Shown here piece by piece: positions 18,185 to 26,569 of a stretch of DNA of 61,864 nt (the first letter of the stretch is position 1; every line of letters begins with the position of its first letter). The translations under genes and the position numbers were made by a program. Origin of the DNA: an uncultured Alphaproteobacteria bacterium (GTDB taxonomy: Bacteria; Pseudomonadota; Alphaproteobacteria; HIMB59; GCA-002718135); the NCBI GenBank assembly GCA_902518895.1, contig CABYHL010000005.1:1-61864 (forward strand), given 5' to 3'. Under the pieces are notes generated by a model. The model ran no database searches, was not told the origin of the DNA, and was given only the letters and a program-made list of their open reading frames with translations.

Positions 18185-19170
18185 TCTATTTCCTCATCAC
18201 TTCTTCCTTGGATGGAAAGGGGCTTTGAAACAAGATTTTGTTTCTTACAATAATAAACTAAAGCATCTTCCTGACCGTGTGTAATAAGAATATTTTTCGC
18301 TTTTGATTTTTTAATTGTATCTAATAATTCATTCCAATCGCTATGATCACTAATAACTAACGGTAATTCAATACCTTGTTGTTTCGCTCTTTGCTTAACA
18401 GTCATCCATCCACTTGCCATGCAAATAATAGGATTAGGAAATCGTCTTGACCAACGATCCTTTAAAGCTGAAGGAGGGGCAATAATTATTTTACCCTCAT
18501 AAAAGTTTTTATCTTTTGAAGAAACTTTTTCAAACTTTCCAATATCAATTTTTTCTTTTGAATAATATTGACATAACTTTTCTAGAGAGCCATGAATATA
18601 AATTGTCTCACTATATTTCTGCTGGCGTAAAAGATTCATTACTCTTTGTGCTTTGCCAAGAGCATACGCACCAACAATATGACAATTATTTTTATTTATC
18701 TTTACAGATCGTATGAGTTTTTGAATTTCATCTTTGGGATCTGGATGTTGAAATATGGGTAATCCAAATGTTGCTTCGGTAATTAAAGTATCACATTTAA
18801 CCAGTTTGAAATTTTTACATGTTTCATCTTTTCCTACTTTATAATCACCTGTGATGACTAAACGATGATTATTTTTTTCAACTAAAACTTGAGCACTCCC
18901 TAAAATATGTCCAGCAGGGTGAAGTGTAAAATCATAGTTTTTAATTGAGTATTTTTGTCCGTATCTAAGAGGAGTAAATTTCTTCGCACATTTATCTCCG
19001 TAGCGAATTTTCATTATGTCTATTGTTTGCCTAGTAGCAATAACATGATCATGTCCAAATCGGGCGTGATCTGCGTGACCATGTGTAATAATTGCTGTTT
19101 TTTTTGGCAATATTGGATCTATATGTACATTTATATCTTTGATAAATAGCTGATGGTTAATGAAATCCAT
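18181..19170 (-). CDS. Metallo-beta-lactamase-fold exonuclease of the Lhr/ligase repair cluster
   Basis: The 329-residue protein has the MBL-fold metal motif HxHxDH as 'THGHADH' (30-35), 'HPAGHILGSAQV', 'ITGDYK' and a late 'SDHSDW'. This matches the CPSF/SNM1-like exonuclease found beside Lhr and ATP-dependent ligase in several bacteria. It likely trims DNA ends before ligation. Its ATG (complement, 19168-19170) directly touches the ATG of lhr at 19171-19173. No Shine-Dalgarno sequence is visible in front of it. Confidence 0.88.
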   Translation of the reverse strand: MDFINHQLFIKDINVHIDPILPKKTAIITHGHADHARFGHDHVIATRQTIDIMKIRYGDKCAKKFTPLRYGQKYSIKNYDFTLHPAGHILGSAQVLVEKNNHRLVITGDYKVGKDETCKNFKLVKCDTLITEATFGLPIFQHPDPKDEIQKLIRSVKINKNNCHIVGAYALGKAQRVMNLLRQQKYSETIYIHGSLEKLCQYYSKEKIDIGKFEKVSSKDKNFYEGKIIIAPPSALKDRWSRRFPNPIICMASGWMTVKQRAKQQGIELPLVISDHSDWNELLDTIKKSKAKNILITHGQEDALVYYCKKQNLVSKPLSIQGRSDEEIE

Positions 19171-21603
19171 ATGAATATAAATAAATCGAATCCCTTATTA
19201 TTACACCCCTTAAACAAGTGGATGAAGAAAAAAAAATGGTCCTGGTTTCCTCATCAAATTGAAACCTTTCATTATGTTCGAACTGGGTCTGATGTTGTTG
19301 TATTTGCTCCTACTGGTGCTGGCAAAACGTTAACAGGTTTTATTAATCCAATAGATGATTTAATAAAATTAAAAAAATTTAAAGGTCTTCATACTCTCTA
19401 TATTTCTCCATTAAAATCTCTTGCCAACGATATTGTGAGAAATTTAGAGAAACCTATTAAAGATCTTGATTTAAATATTTCATTTCAAGTAAGAACAGGA
19501 GACACAACACCATATAAAAAACAAAAACAAAAACAAAAACCTCCTAATATCCTTATTACAACTCCAGAGTCACTTGCATTGTTAAATTCGTATGAGAATG
19601 CAAAAGAATTTTTTCACAATCTAAAATATATAATTATTGATGAGATACATACTTTTTTGGATAACAAGAGAGCTGATCTTCTAAGTTTAAATATTGAAAG
19701 ACTACAAACTTTCTCTCCAAATTTACAACGAATAGGTTTGTCTGCAACTCTCAAGAATAAACAAGACGCCAAAAAATGGCTTTGTCGCAAAAAACCAAAA
19801 ATAGTTTCTTATGAAAATTCAGTTTTACCTAAGATTAAAATTCTAGAATCAAAAGAACGTATTCCTTGGTCTGGTCATATGGCTACGTATTCTATTAATG
19901 AAATCTATAAAGAAATAATGAAATCAAAATTAACTATTATTTTTGTTAATACGAGGGCGCAAGCCGAATATATGTTTAAAAACTTATGGCTAATTAATAA
20001 GAAAAAATTAAAAATTGCTGTTCACCACGGTTCATTAGAAAAAAACCTACGGTTAAAAGTAGAAAATAATCTTAGCAAAGGATTAGTTGACTGTGTTGTT
20101 GCTACCTCTTCTTTAGAGCTTGGATTAGATTATGGAGATGTCGAAAAAATTATTCAAGTTGGAGCACCTAAAGGAATTAATAGATTATTACAGCGTGTAG
20201 GAAGATCAAATCATAATTTAAATACACCTTCAAAAGCAATTTTAGTACCCACTAATCGTTTTGAATTTATCGAAGCAAAAGCTGCTATTGAAGAAATAAA
20301 AAAAAATAACTTAGATAAAATAGATTTAAAAGAAGGAAGTTTTGATGTTGTAGCTCAACATATTTTTGCAACGGCTTGTGCGGGGCAATTTAATATCCAT
20401 GATCTCTACAAAGAAATTATCAAAGCATATCCATACAAAAAATTAAAACTTAATGATTTTAAACAATTGATTAATCTCATACAAGATGGTGGATATGTTT
20501 TAAAAAATTATGATCAATTTAAGAGAATCTTCCAACTGAGAGAAAATAAAAATATTTATAAGTTAGTAAATAAAAGAGAAACACGAAAATACCGCATGAA
20601 TGTTGGAACAATAATTGAAAATCCGATGTTAAAAATAAAACTTGGAACAAAAACGTTAGGGAATATAGAAGAAGTTTTTATTCAAAATCTTTCTCAAGGT
20701 GATTCATTTATATTTGCTGGTCAAGTACTAGAATTTCAATCAATGAAAAATAATTTAGTACAAGTTAAAAGAAGTAAATCTTTAATTTCAAAAATTCCAT
20801 CATACTCTGGAGGCAGAATGCCATTATCAACAAATTTGGCTAACTCAGTTAGGGGTTTGTTGGCAAAAAGTAATATGTGGGATTTATATCCAGAGCAAAT
20901 TACTGAATGGTTAAAAAGACAAAAATATATATCTAAAATTCCTAAAAAAGATGAATATCTAGTCGAACAATTCCCTCGAAAAAAAATTTTTTATACTGTT
21001 ATCTATACTTTTGCAGGATGGCATGCCAATCAAACACTAGGATTTTTATTGCTGAGAGGTTTTAAAGAATTTAACTATAAACCTCTAGGTTTTGTCGCTA
21101 ATGATTATGCTATTGTTTTATGGTCGTTAAAAGAAGTTAAAGAAATTAAAACAATTCTAAATTTAGGATTATTAGATAAACATTTGGATAATTATCTTGA
21201 AGAAACTTCAATAGTTAAAAGATTGTTTAGAGACAATGCAATTATATCTTGTTTAATAGAAAGAAGGTTGCCAGGGATGGAAAAAACTGGGAAGCAAGTT
21301 TTATTTAGTTCTGATTTAATTTATACAGTATTAAAAAAAAATGAACCAGATCACATTCTTCTAAAATCATCTTATGAAGACGCAAAAAAAAATATGATTG
21401 ACTATGATAGACTTAGAGAAATCTTAAAAAAAATTGACAAAAAAATTATATTAAAAAAACTCACAAGTATCTCACCATTGGCTGTTCCAATTATTCTTGA
21501 AATAAATAGAGAAAATTTATCAAAAAAAGAAACTGATGAATATATTTTAGAGGATTTAGAAAATGAAATATTAAAAGAGGCTAATGTACTATCAATTAAT
21601 TAA
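19153..21603 (+). CDS. lhr: Lhr-type (Lhr-Core) ATP-dependent DNA helicase
   Basis: The 816-residue superfamily 2 helicase has Walker A 'APTGAGKT' (52-59), Walker B 'DEIH' (163-166), 'SATL' (197-200), 'IIFVNTRAQAEYMF' and 'QRVGRSNH' (347-354). A long C-terminal part resembles the winged-helix and Lhr-specific domains. The length fits Lhr-Core rather than the about 1500-residue full Lhr. The first ATG is at 19153, inside exonuclease codons; the second, at 19171, abuts the divergent exonuclease start and may be the real one. The gene overlaps the following phosphoesterase by 20 bases. Confidence 0.92.
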   Translation: MVNEIHMNINKSNPLLLHPLNKWMKKKKWSWFPHQIETFHYVRTGSDVVVFAPTGAGKTLTGFINPIDDLIKLKKFKGLHTLYISPLKSLANDIVRNLEKPIKDLDLNISFQVRTGDTTPYKKQKQKQKPPNILITTPESLALLNSYENAKEFFHNLKYIIIDEIHTFLDNKRADLLSLNIERLQTFSPNLQRIGLSATLKNKQDAKKWLCRKKPKIVSYENSVLPKIKILESKERIPWSGHMATYSINEIYKEIMKSKLTIIFVNTRAQAEYMFKNLWLINKKKLKIAVHHGSLEKNLRLKVENNLSKGLVDCVVATSSLELGLDYGDVEKIIQVGAPKGINRLLQRVGRSNHNLNTPSKAILVPTNRFEFIEAKAAIEEIKKNNLDKIDLKEGSFDVVAQHIFATACAGQFNIHDLYKEIIKAYPYKKLKLNDFKQLINLIQDGGYVLKNYDQFKRIFQLRENKNIYKLVNKRETRKYRMNVGTIIENPMLKIKLGTKTLGNIEEVFIQNLSQGDSFIFAGQVLEFQSMKNNLVQVKRSKSLISKIPSYSGGRMPLSTNLANSVRGLLAKSNMWDLYPEQITEWLKRQKYISKIPKKDEYLVEQFPRKKIFYTVIYTFAGWHANQTLGFLLLRGFKEFNYKPLGFVANDYAIVLWSLKEVKEIKTILNLGLLDKHLDNYLEETSIVKRLFRDNAIISCLIERRLPGMEKTGKQVLFSSDLIYTVLKKNEPDHILLKSSYEDAKKNMIDYDRLREILKKIDKKIILKKLTSISPLAVPIILEINRENLSKKETDEYILEDLENEILKEANVLSIN

Positions 21604-22237
21604 TTTTGGCAATGAAGAATTTCATGCTTACCCAAATAAATCTCTTTATTGGAAAAGACTAAATACCCTGATCGTATCAGATTTACATATAGGAAAATCT
21701 ATTAGTTATGCAAAGAATAAACAATTCTTACCTCCGTATGATACAAAAGAAATATTAAACAAAATTTTTGTTAGTTTAGATAATATTAAACCAAGTAATT
21801 TAATTGTAGTTGGTGATTTATTACACGATGTTTTTTCAACTTTGAGTATAAAAGATCAAGATTATAAAAATCTTAGTCAATATATGAAAAATACTGATTT
21901 CATATGGATCAAGGGTAATCATGATAAAAATATACAAATTGAAGGTTTTAAAAATTTTACAAATTACAAAATTGAAAAATTTTTATTTACACACATACCT
22001 TTCGAAACATCCTTATTTCAAATTTGTGGTCACTATCATCCAAAGGTAAAAATTTCACACAGAGGGAAAACTATTTTTAAAACATGTTTTGTACATAATG
22101 AAAAAATATTCATTTTACCAAGTTTTGGAATTTTAACGGGTGGATTGGATATCCATTCTAAACAAATAAGTGATGTATTAGGTAAGAAAAATTTGAGTAT
22201 TTATCCAGTAGGGCATGATAAGGTTTATAAATTATAA
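21584..22237 (+). CDS. Lhr-associated metallophosphoesterase (PdeM-like nuclease)
   Basis: The 217-residue calcineurin-like phosphoesterase has all metal-binding blocks: 'SDLHIG' (Asp33, His35), 'GDLLHD' (77-82), 'GNHD' (111-114), 'THIP' and 'GHYH' (149-152). Homologues next to Lhr-Core are reported as Mn-dependent DNA nucleases. It overlaps lhr by 20 bases, so the two are surely cotranscribed. Its 3' end overlaps the convergent DUF4149 gene by 13 bases. Confidence 0.88.
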   Translation: MYYQLINFGNEEFHAYPNKSLYWKRLNTLIVSDLHIGKSISYAKNKQFLPPYDTKEILNKIFVSLDNIKPSNLIVVGDLLHDVFSTLSIKDQDYKNLSQYMKNTDFIWIKGNHDKNIQIEGFKNFTNYKIEKFLFTHIPFETSLFQICGHYHPKVKISHRGKTIFKTCFVHNEKIFILPSFGILTGGLDIHSKQISDVLGKKNLSIYPVGHDKVYKL

Positions 22238-22653
22238 TTAAAATAGTTATTAATCACGATCCCAATTAAAATAATAAAATTTAATACAAACAATAAGACT
22301 GAAAGCAAATGCATATATTTAAAACTTGAAGATGCTTTTTTATCACCTTCTAATTCTTTATCTCTAAAATCATTAATTTTAGGTGTTAAATAATTTCGAT
22401 TAATAATAAAACTCATTGCCACTATAATTAATAAAATAGAATTTAAAATATTACTTGAAATATAACAAAGGACTAAAGATAAAATGGCTATTATAAATCC
22501 AAATAAAAACATTCGAGGAAAAATTGTTCTTAACAATTTACTGCTAGCATTAGTACTTAAGGTGGCAAAGACTGAGGGTGAGACAACAGCCATAAAGAAA
22601 ATCATAGATCCTATTAAGACTGCTAATAAAAAATTAAGAGTATAAATTATCAT
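22225..22653 (-). CDS. DUF4149 / TMEM205-like membrane protein
   Basis: The 142-residue protein has four hydrophobic helices. Its N-terminal segment 'GSMIFFMAVVSPSVFATL' is followed by 'RTIFPRMFLFGF', matching the DUF4149 (TMEM205-like) family. Function is unknown. A 10-bp perfect hairpin lies 6 bases before its start codon, between it and the upstream TPR gene. The pairing with neighbours gives no functional clue. Confidence 0.7.
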   Translation of the reverse strand: MIIYTLNFLLAVLIGSMIFFMAVVSPSVFATLSTNASSKLLRTIFPRMFLFGFIIAILSLVLCYISSNILNSILLIIVAMSFIINRNYLTPKINDFRDKELEGDKKASSSFKYMHLLSVLLFVLNFIILIGIVINNYFNYNL

Positions 22654-22659
22654 AGGTCA

Positions 22660-22683
22660 AATTGCTCTTCATAAAGAGCAATT
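22660..22683 (-). terminator. Hairpin between TPR gene and DUF4149 gene (weak terminator or leader structure)
   Basis: AATTGCTCTT and AAGAGCAATT form a perfect 10-bp stem with a four-base loop. On the minus strand it follows the TPR stop codon by a few bases, but only three T residues come after it, so termination would be inefficient. The structure ends 6 bases from the next ATG and would cover the ribosome-binding region. Confidence 0.45.
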
Positions 22684-22690
22684 GTAATAG

Positions 22691-23155
22691 TTATGAATTA
22701 TCAATTGCTGATTTTAATTTTCTATATTCCATAGAATTAGTTCCAGCCAAAGTTTCTAACTTTAACAACATTTCATTTGCTTTATTCATCTTTCCAAGTG
22801 TGATGTAAAGTTCACCTAGATATTCGTGTGCTCCTAAATGTTCAGGGTTTGCTTCTAATGCAATTTGATATGCATCGAAAGCTTTGTCTAAATTTGGCTC
22901 ACTATGTTTTCTGTAACTAAATCCAAGCAAATTATACACATCAGCTTTTTTATCACCAAGATCTTTACGCTTAGCGATTTTTTCAAGCAATTTGATCGAT
23001 TTATCAAATTTCTTGTAATAGACTAATTCGTACGCTTTATCGTAAAGCTTAGTAACTTGTTCACCTGCAGACATACTTGAGCTACTGTCGTCTGAACTTG
23101 CAGCAGCAAATACGCCAGAACTAATAAATAATAATGTAAGTAATATTCTAATCAT
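22691..23155 (-). CDS. Small secreted tetratricopeptide-repeat protein
   Basis: The protein of about 154 residues has a signal peptide (ending near 'SGVFAAAS') and three TPR units, for example 'LLGFSYRKHSEPNLDKAFDAY' (shown in part) and 'LGELYITLGKMNKANEMLLK'. I chose the ATG at 23155 over an in-frame TTG one codon upstream. TPRs mediate protein contacts in the periplasm; no enzymatic motif is present. It lies 54 bases after the DUF4396-like gene and may be cotranscribed with it. Confidence 0.78.
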   Translation of the reverse strand: MIRILLTLLFISSGVFAAASSDDSSSSMSAGEQVTKLYDKAYELVYYKKFDKSIKLLEKIAKRKDLGDKKADVYNLLGFSYRKHSEPNLDKAFDAYQIALEANPEHLGAHEYLGELYITLGKMNKANEMLLKLETLAGTNSMEYRKLKSAIDNS

Positions 23156-23212
23156 CAAAATCAGATATGTGTGTTTAAACCAATTTCAATATTTGTTTGT
23201 GAATTAATTTAA

Positions 23213-23671
23213 TTAATGGCAGGCAATATTATATTTTTTTAATCTGTAATAATTATATGGCCACGGCGTTAGAAATCCTGCAAGAAGCATTATAGGTATT
23301 ACCCACCATACAAGTTTGGCACCACCCATAATGATCCAGTCAACTGCATTCATAGCTATTTCCATGGACACCATTGAAATTAAGCTCATTCCTATGGCTG
23401 TTTTAAAAGCTTTGCTGATAATCATTTGTCTTGATAAAACGACCGTCTCTAAAATGATGCTAGTAATAATACCATTAATGATTGCTAGGATCATAATATA
23501 AAGAGTAGGCCAAGGAATGCCAGTTAATTGAAAATAAAGTATGGTTCCAAAATCACCAATACTACATCCTAGCAAACACCAAGCAGTATTTTTAGCACTT
23601 CTTCTCCATGTATGTTTACATTTCCAATGAAAACGTGGAGCTGGTTTTTTTAATGTTTCAGCAACAGACAT
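23213..23671 (-). CDS. DUF4396-like membrane protein
   Basis: The 152-residue protein has about four membrane helices. Its features 'NTAWCLLGCSIGD', 'MVSMEIAMNAVDW' and C-terminal 'GFLTPWPYNYYRLKKY...CH' look like the DUF4396 family. His and Cys residues at both ends (HWKCKH, IACH) suggest metal or thiol chemistry, but this is only an inference. It follows the ASPIC/FG-GAP gene by 4 bases, so the two are probably coexpressed. Confidence 0.62.
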   Translation of the reverse strand: MSVAETLKKPAPRFHWKCKHTWRRSAKNTAWCLLGCSIGDFGTILYFQLTGIPWPTLYIMILAIINGIITSIILETVVLSRQMIISKAFKTAIGMSLISMVSMEIAMNAVDWIIMGGAKLVWWVIPIMLLAGFLTPWPYNYYRLKKYNIACH

Positions 23672-23675
23672 TAAA

Positions 23676-25106
23676 TTATATTCCTTGTTTAAATTCGAAT
23701 GTATTATTTATATCATTAATTTCATAACTATCAATTGTACTATTCGTCCATTTGATTGTTATATTTTTAATGATTTCACCTTCACGTAAACCGTAATGTG
23801 CTACTGGTTCCATTTGACATAAATATCCTGAGCCTGCATCAATAGTCTTTGCATGATTTCTTAAATTTGTATGTAATGTGACTGTTGCACCTCTAGCTGG
23901 AGCACCAAAGGTGTTGAGAGGTTTGATTCTAACATAATTGGTATTTAATACATTTGCTTTAAATAAACTTAGTGGTTGTGCGCCAGATTCACCATGAGAA
24001 ATAAGTAATTCTAAAATTCCATCTCCATCAATATCAGCAACAGCAGCACCGGTTCCTAGACCTTGTGCTTCAAGTGCTGCATCTAATTTAATTTCTTCTA
24101 GACTTCCTTCATCAAGGATACGAAAGAGTTTATTTGGTTGACCGATATTATTTAAAAAAATTTCATCATAACCATCATTATCAAAATCAGCCGATATAAC
24201 TGTTCGTATTCTACTAGGTGATCTAAAATCTGATGAAGACATATCGAGAAAAGATTCTTTTTGTTTTACAAAAATACGATGATAACCTTCCCAGTTACTT
24301 GTTACAATATCAAGTTCACCTCTATACAAAAAATCAGTTAAAGCAGTTCCGCGACCATTTTGAAAAGTATCTTGCACATTTTTTTCAATCGCAATATCAT
24401 TAAAATTACCGTTAATATTTTCATATAAAAAATTTGGACCTCTCTCATTAGCTGCAAATATATCCATATTATCAGAAACTATATGTCCTGAAATTACCGC
24501 TCTTCCTCCAGTTATTTGATCTATTCCAAGCATTGGCGCTAAATCTTCAACTTGATTTTCTTCAATTTCATAAAATCTAGTAGGACCTCCATAATTAGCA
24601 ACATATATGCCGTACTTTCCCGATCCATTTCTGTCTACGCAAACAACAGATCTGCCTGCGGTTAAATTTAAATTTTCTAAATTTTTTTCTAACTCAAAAT
24701 AATCGAATATTTTGTTATTGTTATCCAGTAATCTGTCAGAGTATTTTTTTTCTCCACTATACGTATCAGTATTTAAGAAATAAATTTCTTCAAAACCATC
24801 CTGATCAATATCACAAGCCGATACACCAATAGTATTCCTATCTTCATCAACAAATAAAGGATCTTGAATTATATTAATTAGTTTTCCATTTTTATAGCTA
24901 AGAGCTAAATTAGAGTAACCAAAACCTGCAACAACAAATTCAAAAGCTCCATCTTTATTAAAGTCAGTTACTGAAACTCCATAGCTTAATCGATCATTAT
25001 TATTTTCAATTATATCAGAAATATTAGAGAAAAATTCTGCTTTAGCCATATTAGATATCAATATAATAAAAATAAAAATTAACTTTTGCATTTCAAGTAT
25101 TTTCAA
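23676..25106 (-). CDS. Secreted FG-GAP (VCBS-like) repeat protein with ASPIC/UnbV domain
   Basis: The 476-residue protein has a signal peptide and several Ca-binding-like FG-GAP loops: 'DFNKDGAFEFVV', 'DIDQDGFEEIYF', 'DFDNDGYDEIFL', 'DIDGDGILELLI'. A C-terminal ASPIC/UnbV domain follows ('GAPARGATVTLHT', 'DAGSGYLCQMEP', 'HYGLREG'). It resembles CRTAC1-like proteins, predicted seven-bladed propellers at the cell surface or in the periplasm. Its start overlaps the upstream Cys-rich gene by 4 bases. Ligand and function are unknown. Confidence 0.85.
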   Translation of the reverse strand: MKILEMQKLIFIFIILISNMAKAEFFSNISDIIENNNDRLSYGVSVTDFNKDGAFEFVVAGFGYSNLALSYKNGKLINIIQDPLFVDEDRNTIGVSACDIDQDGFEEIYFLNTDTYSGEKKYSDRLLDNNNKIFDYFELEKNLENLNLTAGRSVVCVDRNGSGKYGIYVANYGGPTRFYEIEENQVEDLAPMLGIDQITGGRAVISGHIVSDNMDIFAANERGPNFLYENINGNFNDIAIEKNVQDTFQNGRGTALTDFLYRGELDIVTSNWEGYHRIFVKQKESFLDMSSSDFRSPSRIRTVISADFDNDGYDEIFLNNIGQPNKLFRILDEGSLEEIKLDAALEAQGLGTGAAVADIDGDGILELLISHGESGAQPLSLFKANVLNTNYVRIKPLNTFGAPARGATVTLHTNLRNHAKTIDAGSGYLCQMEPVAHYGLREGEIIKNITIKWTNSTIDSYEINDINNTFEFKQGI

Positions 25107-25792
25107 TTTGCCAATCTAATAAAAATATCGCCCATTCCAAAATTAAGTTCTTCAAGAGGCATACTATTTCTAGCTTCGCACATGGGTCCAGTTATTTGAT
25201 CATTTTTTATATAGTCTATATCGTAAGCATCACATTTTTTTGCATTATGTAATAGACCAATAACAAGTTTGTTATCTACTGAGTAGGTATATTGTTTATT
25301 TAACTCATTACCTTCACAAAAATAATCTCTATTAACAAGTTCAGGGAAATCATTTTTATTACAAGGATTATTAATAACAATTGCATAAATATCTTTTGAT
25401 TGATCTTTAAAATTAATATTTATTTTTTTGGTTTCTGAATATTTCATAACATCACATAAACAAGGCCAACAACATTTATAATATTCACCACAAATTCTTT
25501 CTTCATTTTCTACATTAGTAAGAAAAATTTCATCTGGTTGAGCATCTGGAGGAATTATAGAACCTGAAACAGCACAGTATAACTTGTTAAATTGCATAAA
25601 CTCTTCATATTCTAAGTTTTGATCTAAAATATATTTAAAAAATCTTGGTCCTGCCGCATTTCTATTCCCATCTGGGAAAATAGCTGACCAATCATTAACA
25701 AGTCTTTCGTACAACTTTTCTGTGTTCGCATTGACTTGATAAATTGGTAAAAAAATTAATAAGAATAAAATTGTAGTTATTGATTTTCTCAT
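25103..25792 (-). CDS. Cysteine-rich secreted protein of unknown function
   Basis: I do not recognise this family. The 229-residue product has a signal peptide (about 1-22) followed by about 207 residues with ten cysteines. Six are clustered in 'CGEYYKCCWPCLCD' and the rest are spread over the C-terminal half, which suggests disulfides or metal binding after export. An N-terminal 'FPDGNRNAAGPRFF' segment looks conserved. It is first in a minus-strand set with the ASPIC/FG-GAP gene (4-base overlap) and the DUF4396-like gene, pointing to a shared extracytoplasmic role. Confidence 0.75.
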   Translation of the reverse strand: MRKSITTILFLLIFLPIYQVNANTEKLYERLVNDWSAIFPDGNRNAAGPRFFKYILDQNLEYEEFMQFNKLYCAVSGSIIPPDAQPDEIFLTNVENEERICGEYYKCCWPCLCDVMKYSETKKININFKDQSKDIYAIVINNPCNKNDFPELVNRDYFCEGNELNKQYTYSVDNKLVIGLLHNAKKCDAYDIDYIKNDQITGPMCEARNSMPLEELNFGMGDIFIRLAN

Positions 25793-25903
25793 AAAAAATT
25801 AAATAGGTTTAGCTTTAAAAATGTAAATCCCTTGCCTTGAATTTATACTGATCACTTTTTCTGTTTTTTATTCCTTTTTATGGTAATGTCGCACTCGAAG
25901 AAT

Positions 25904-25932
25904 TTGACTTATTTTGCGCTAAATACTAGAGA
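25904..25932 (+). promoter_or_regulatory. Probable tRNA-Gln promoter
   Basis: TTGACT (25904-25909) is followed after 17 bases by TAGAGA (25927-25932). That would place transcription start about 5-6 bases before the tRNA. The -35 is good and the -10 is weak. Confidence 0.4.
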
Positions 25933-25944
25933 GTAATCATAATT

Positions 25945-26019
25945 TGGGGCGTCGCCAAGCGGTAAGGCACCGGTTTTTGGAGTCGGCATTCGTAGGTTCG
26001 AATCCTACCGCCCCAGCCA
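25945..26019 (+). tRNA. tRNA-Gln (anticodon TTG), CCA encoded
   Basis: A full cloverleaf can be drawn: acceptor stem TGGGGCG/CGCCCCA, D arm, anticodon stem CCGGT/GTCGG with loop TTTTGGA (anticodon TTG), T arm GTAGG-TTCGAAT-CCTAC, discriminator G and encoded CCA. Bases 25975 onward recur 595 bases downstream as a 50-bp copy, so this gene's 3' half is probably an integration site. Confidence 0.95.
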
Positions 26020-26024
26020 ATATT
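25975..26024 (+). repeat. Putative attL: 3' half of tRNA-Gln plus 5 bases
   Basis: This 50-bp segment, from the anticodon loop through the CCA and the following AATATT, is repeated at 26570-26619 with a single mismatch. A tRNA 3' end duplicated in direct orientation is the usual footprint of a tyrosine-recombinase-integrated element. Confidence 0.72.
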
Positions 26025-26064
26025 TCCGTGAACATTTCTGAATTATAAGTTTTCGCGACACATA

Positions 26065-26084
26065 GGCTACACTTTGGCTACACT
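26065..26084 (+). repeat. Tandem pair GGCTACACT (11-bp period), left putative arm-type sites
   Basis: GGCTACACT occurs at 26065-26073 and 26076-26084, about 40 bases inside the left tRNA repeat. The same motif with G and T variants recurs near the right end in the same orientation. Spacing and position resemble integrase arm-binding sites. Confidence 0.5.
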
Positions 26085-26097
26085 AAAACTAATCTAT

Positions 26098-26409
26098 CTA
26101 GTTAGTTATTTCTGAAAATGTGATTTCATGACCTTTATCGGTAAGAAGATTTTCTATCTTCTTTAAAAAATTATCGTCTTCTTCACCACTTTCTCTTTTA
26201 GCTATATATTTATCCCAATCATCCATGTTGTTCCATTCCTCGGTTAAAAGTAAAACATTTTTATTTTCTGTATCTATGGATCTAATGATACTATTGCATC
26301 CTTCTTGAGATAAAGTGTAAGCTCTTCCATTTGGAGAGTTATGTAAATTTATATATTCATCCATTTTACCTTCTTTAATATGAACTTTAATCCAAACCAT
26401 TAATGACAT
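26098..26409 (-). CDS. Antibiotic-biosynthesis-monooxygenase (ABM) domain protein
   Basis: The 103-residue protein has the ferredoxin-like ABM pattern 'MVWIKVHIKEGKMDEYIN', a central 'GCNSIIRSID' strand and 'LLLTEEWNNMDDWDKYI'. Small ABM proteins include quinol and haem monooxygenases and many of unknown activity. A GGAG lies 9 bases before the ATG. It is the only gene between the two tRNA-Gln 3'-end repeats and is therefore the likely cargo of the putative element. Function beyond the fold is unknown. Confidence 0.7.
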   Translation of the reverse strand: MSLMVWIKVHIKEGKMDEYINLHNSPNGRAYTLSQEGCNSIIRSIDTENKNVLLLTEEWNNMDDWDKYIAKRESGEEDDNFLKKIENLLTDKGHEITFSEITN

Positions 26410-26467
26410 TTTATAATCTCCATTTTTAAGAATATTAAAAATTCAAAATAATAAAATATTAAATTTT

Positions 26468-26487
26468 GGCTGCACTTTGGCTGCATT
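26468..26487 (+). repeat. Tandem pair GGCTGCAYT (11-bp period), right putative arm-type sites
   Basis: GGCTGCACT (26468-26476) and GGCTGCATT (26479-26487) repeat with the same 11-base period and orientation as the left pair, 82 bases inside the right tRNA repeat. All four copies fit GGCTRCAYT. Confidence 0.5.
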
Positions 26488-26569
26488 TACAAGATCATTT
26501 TTAAAAATTTTAGAAAAATTAATCTAAGAAATCTGGGAAATTTATAAATCTAATTACTATCTCACGTCC

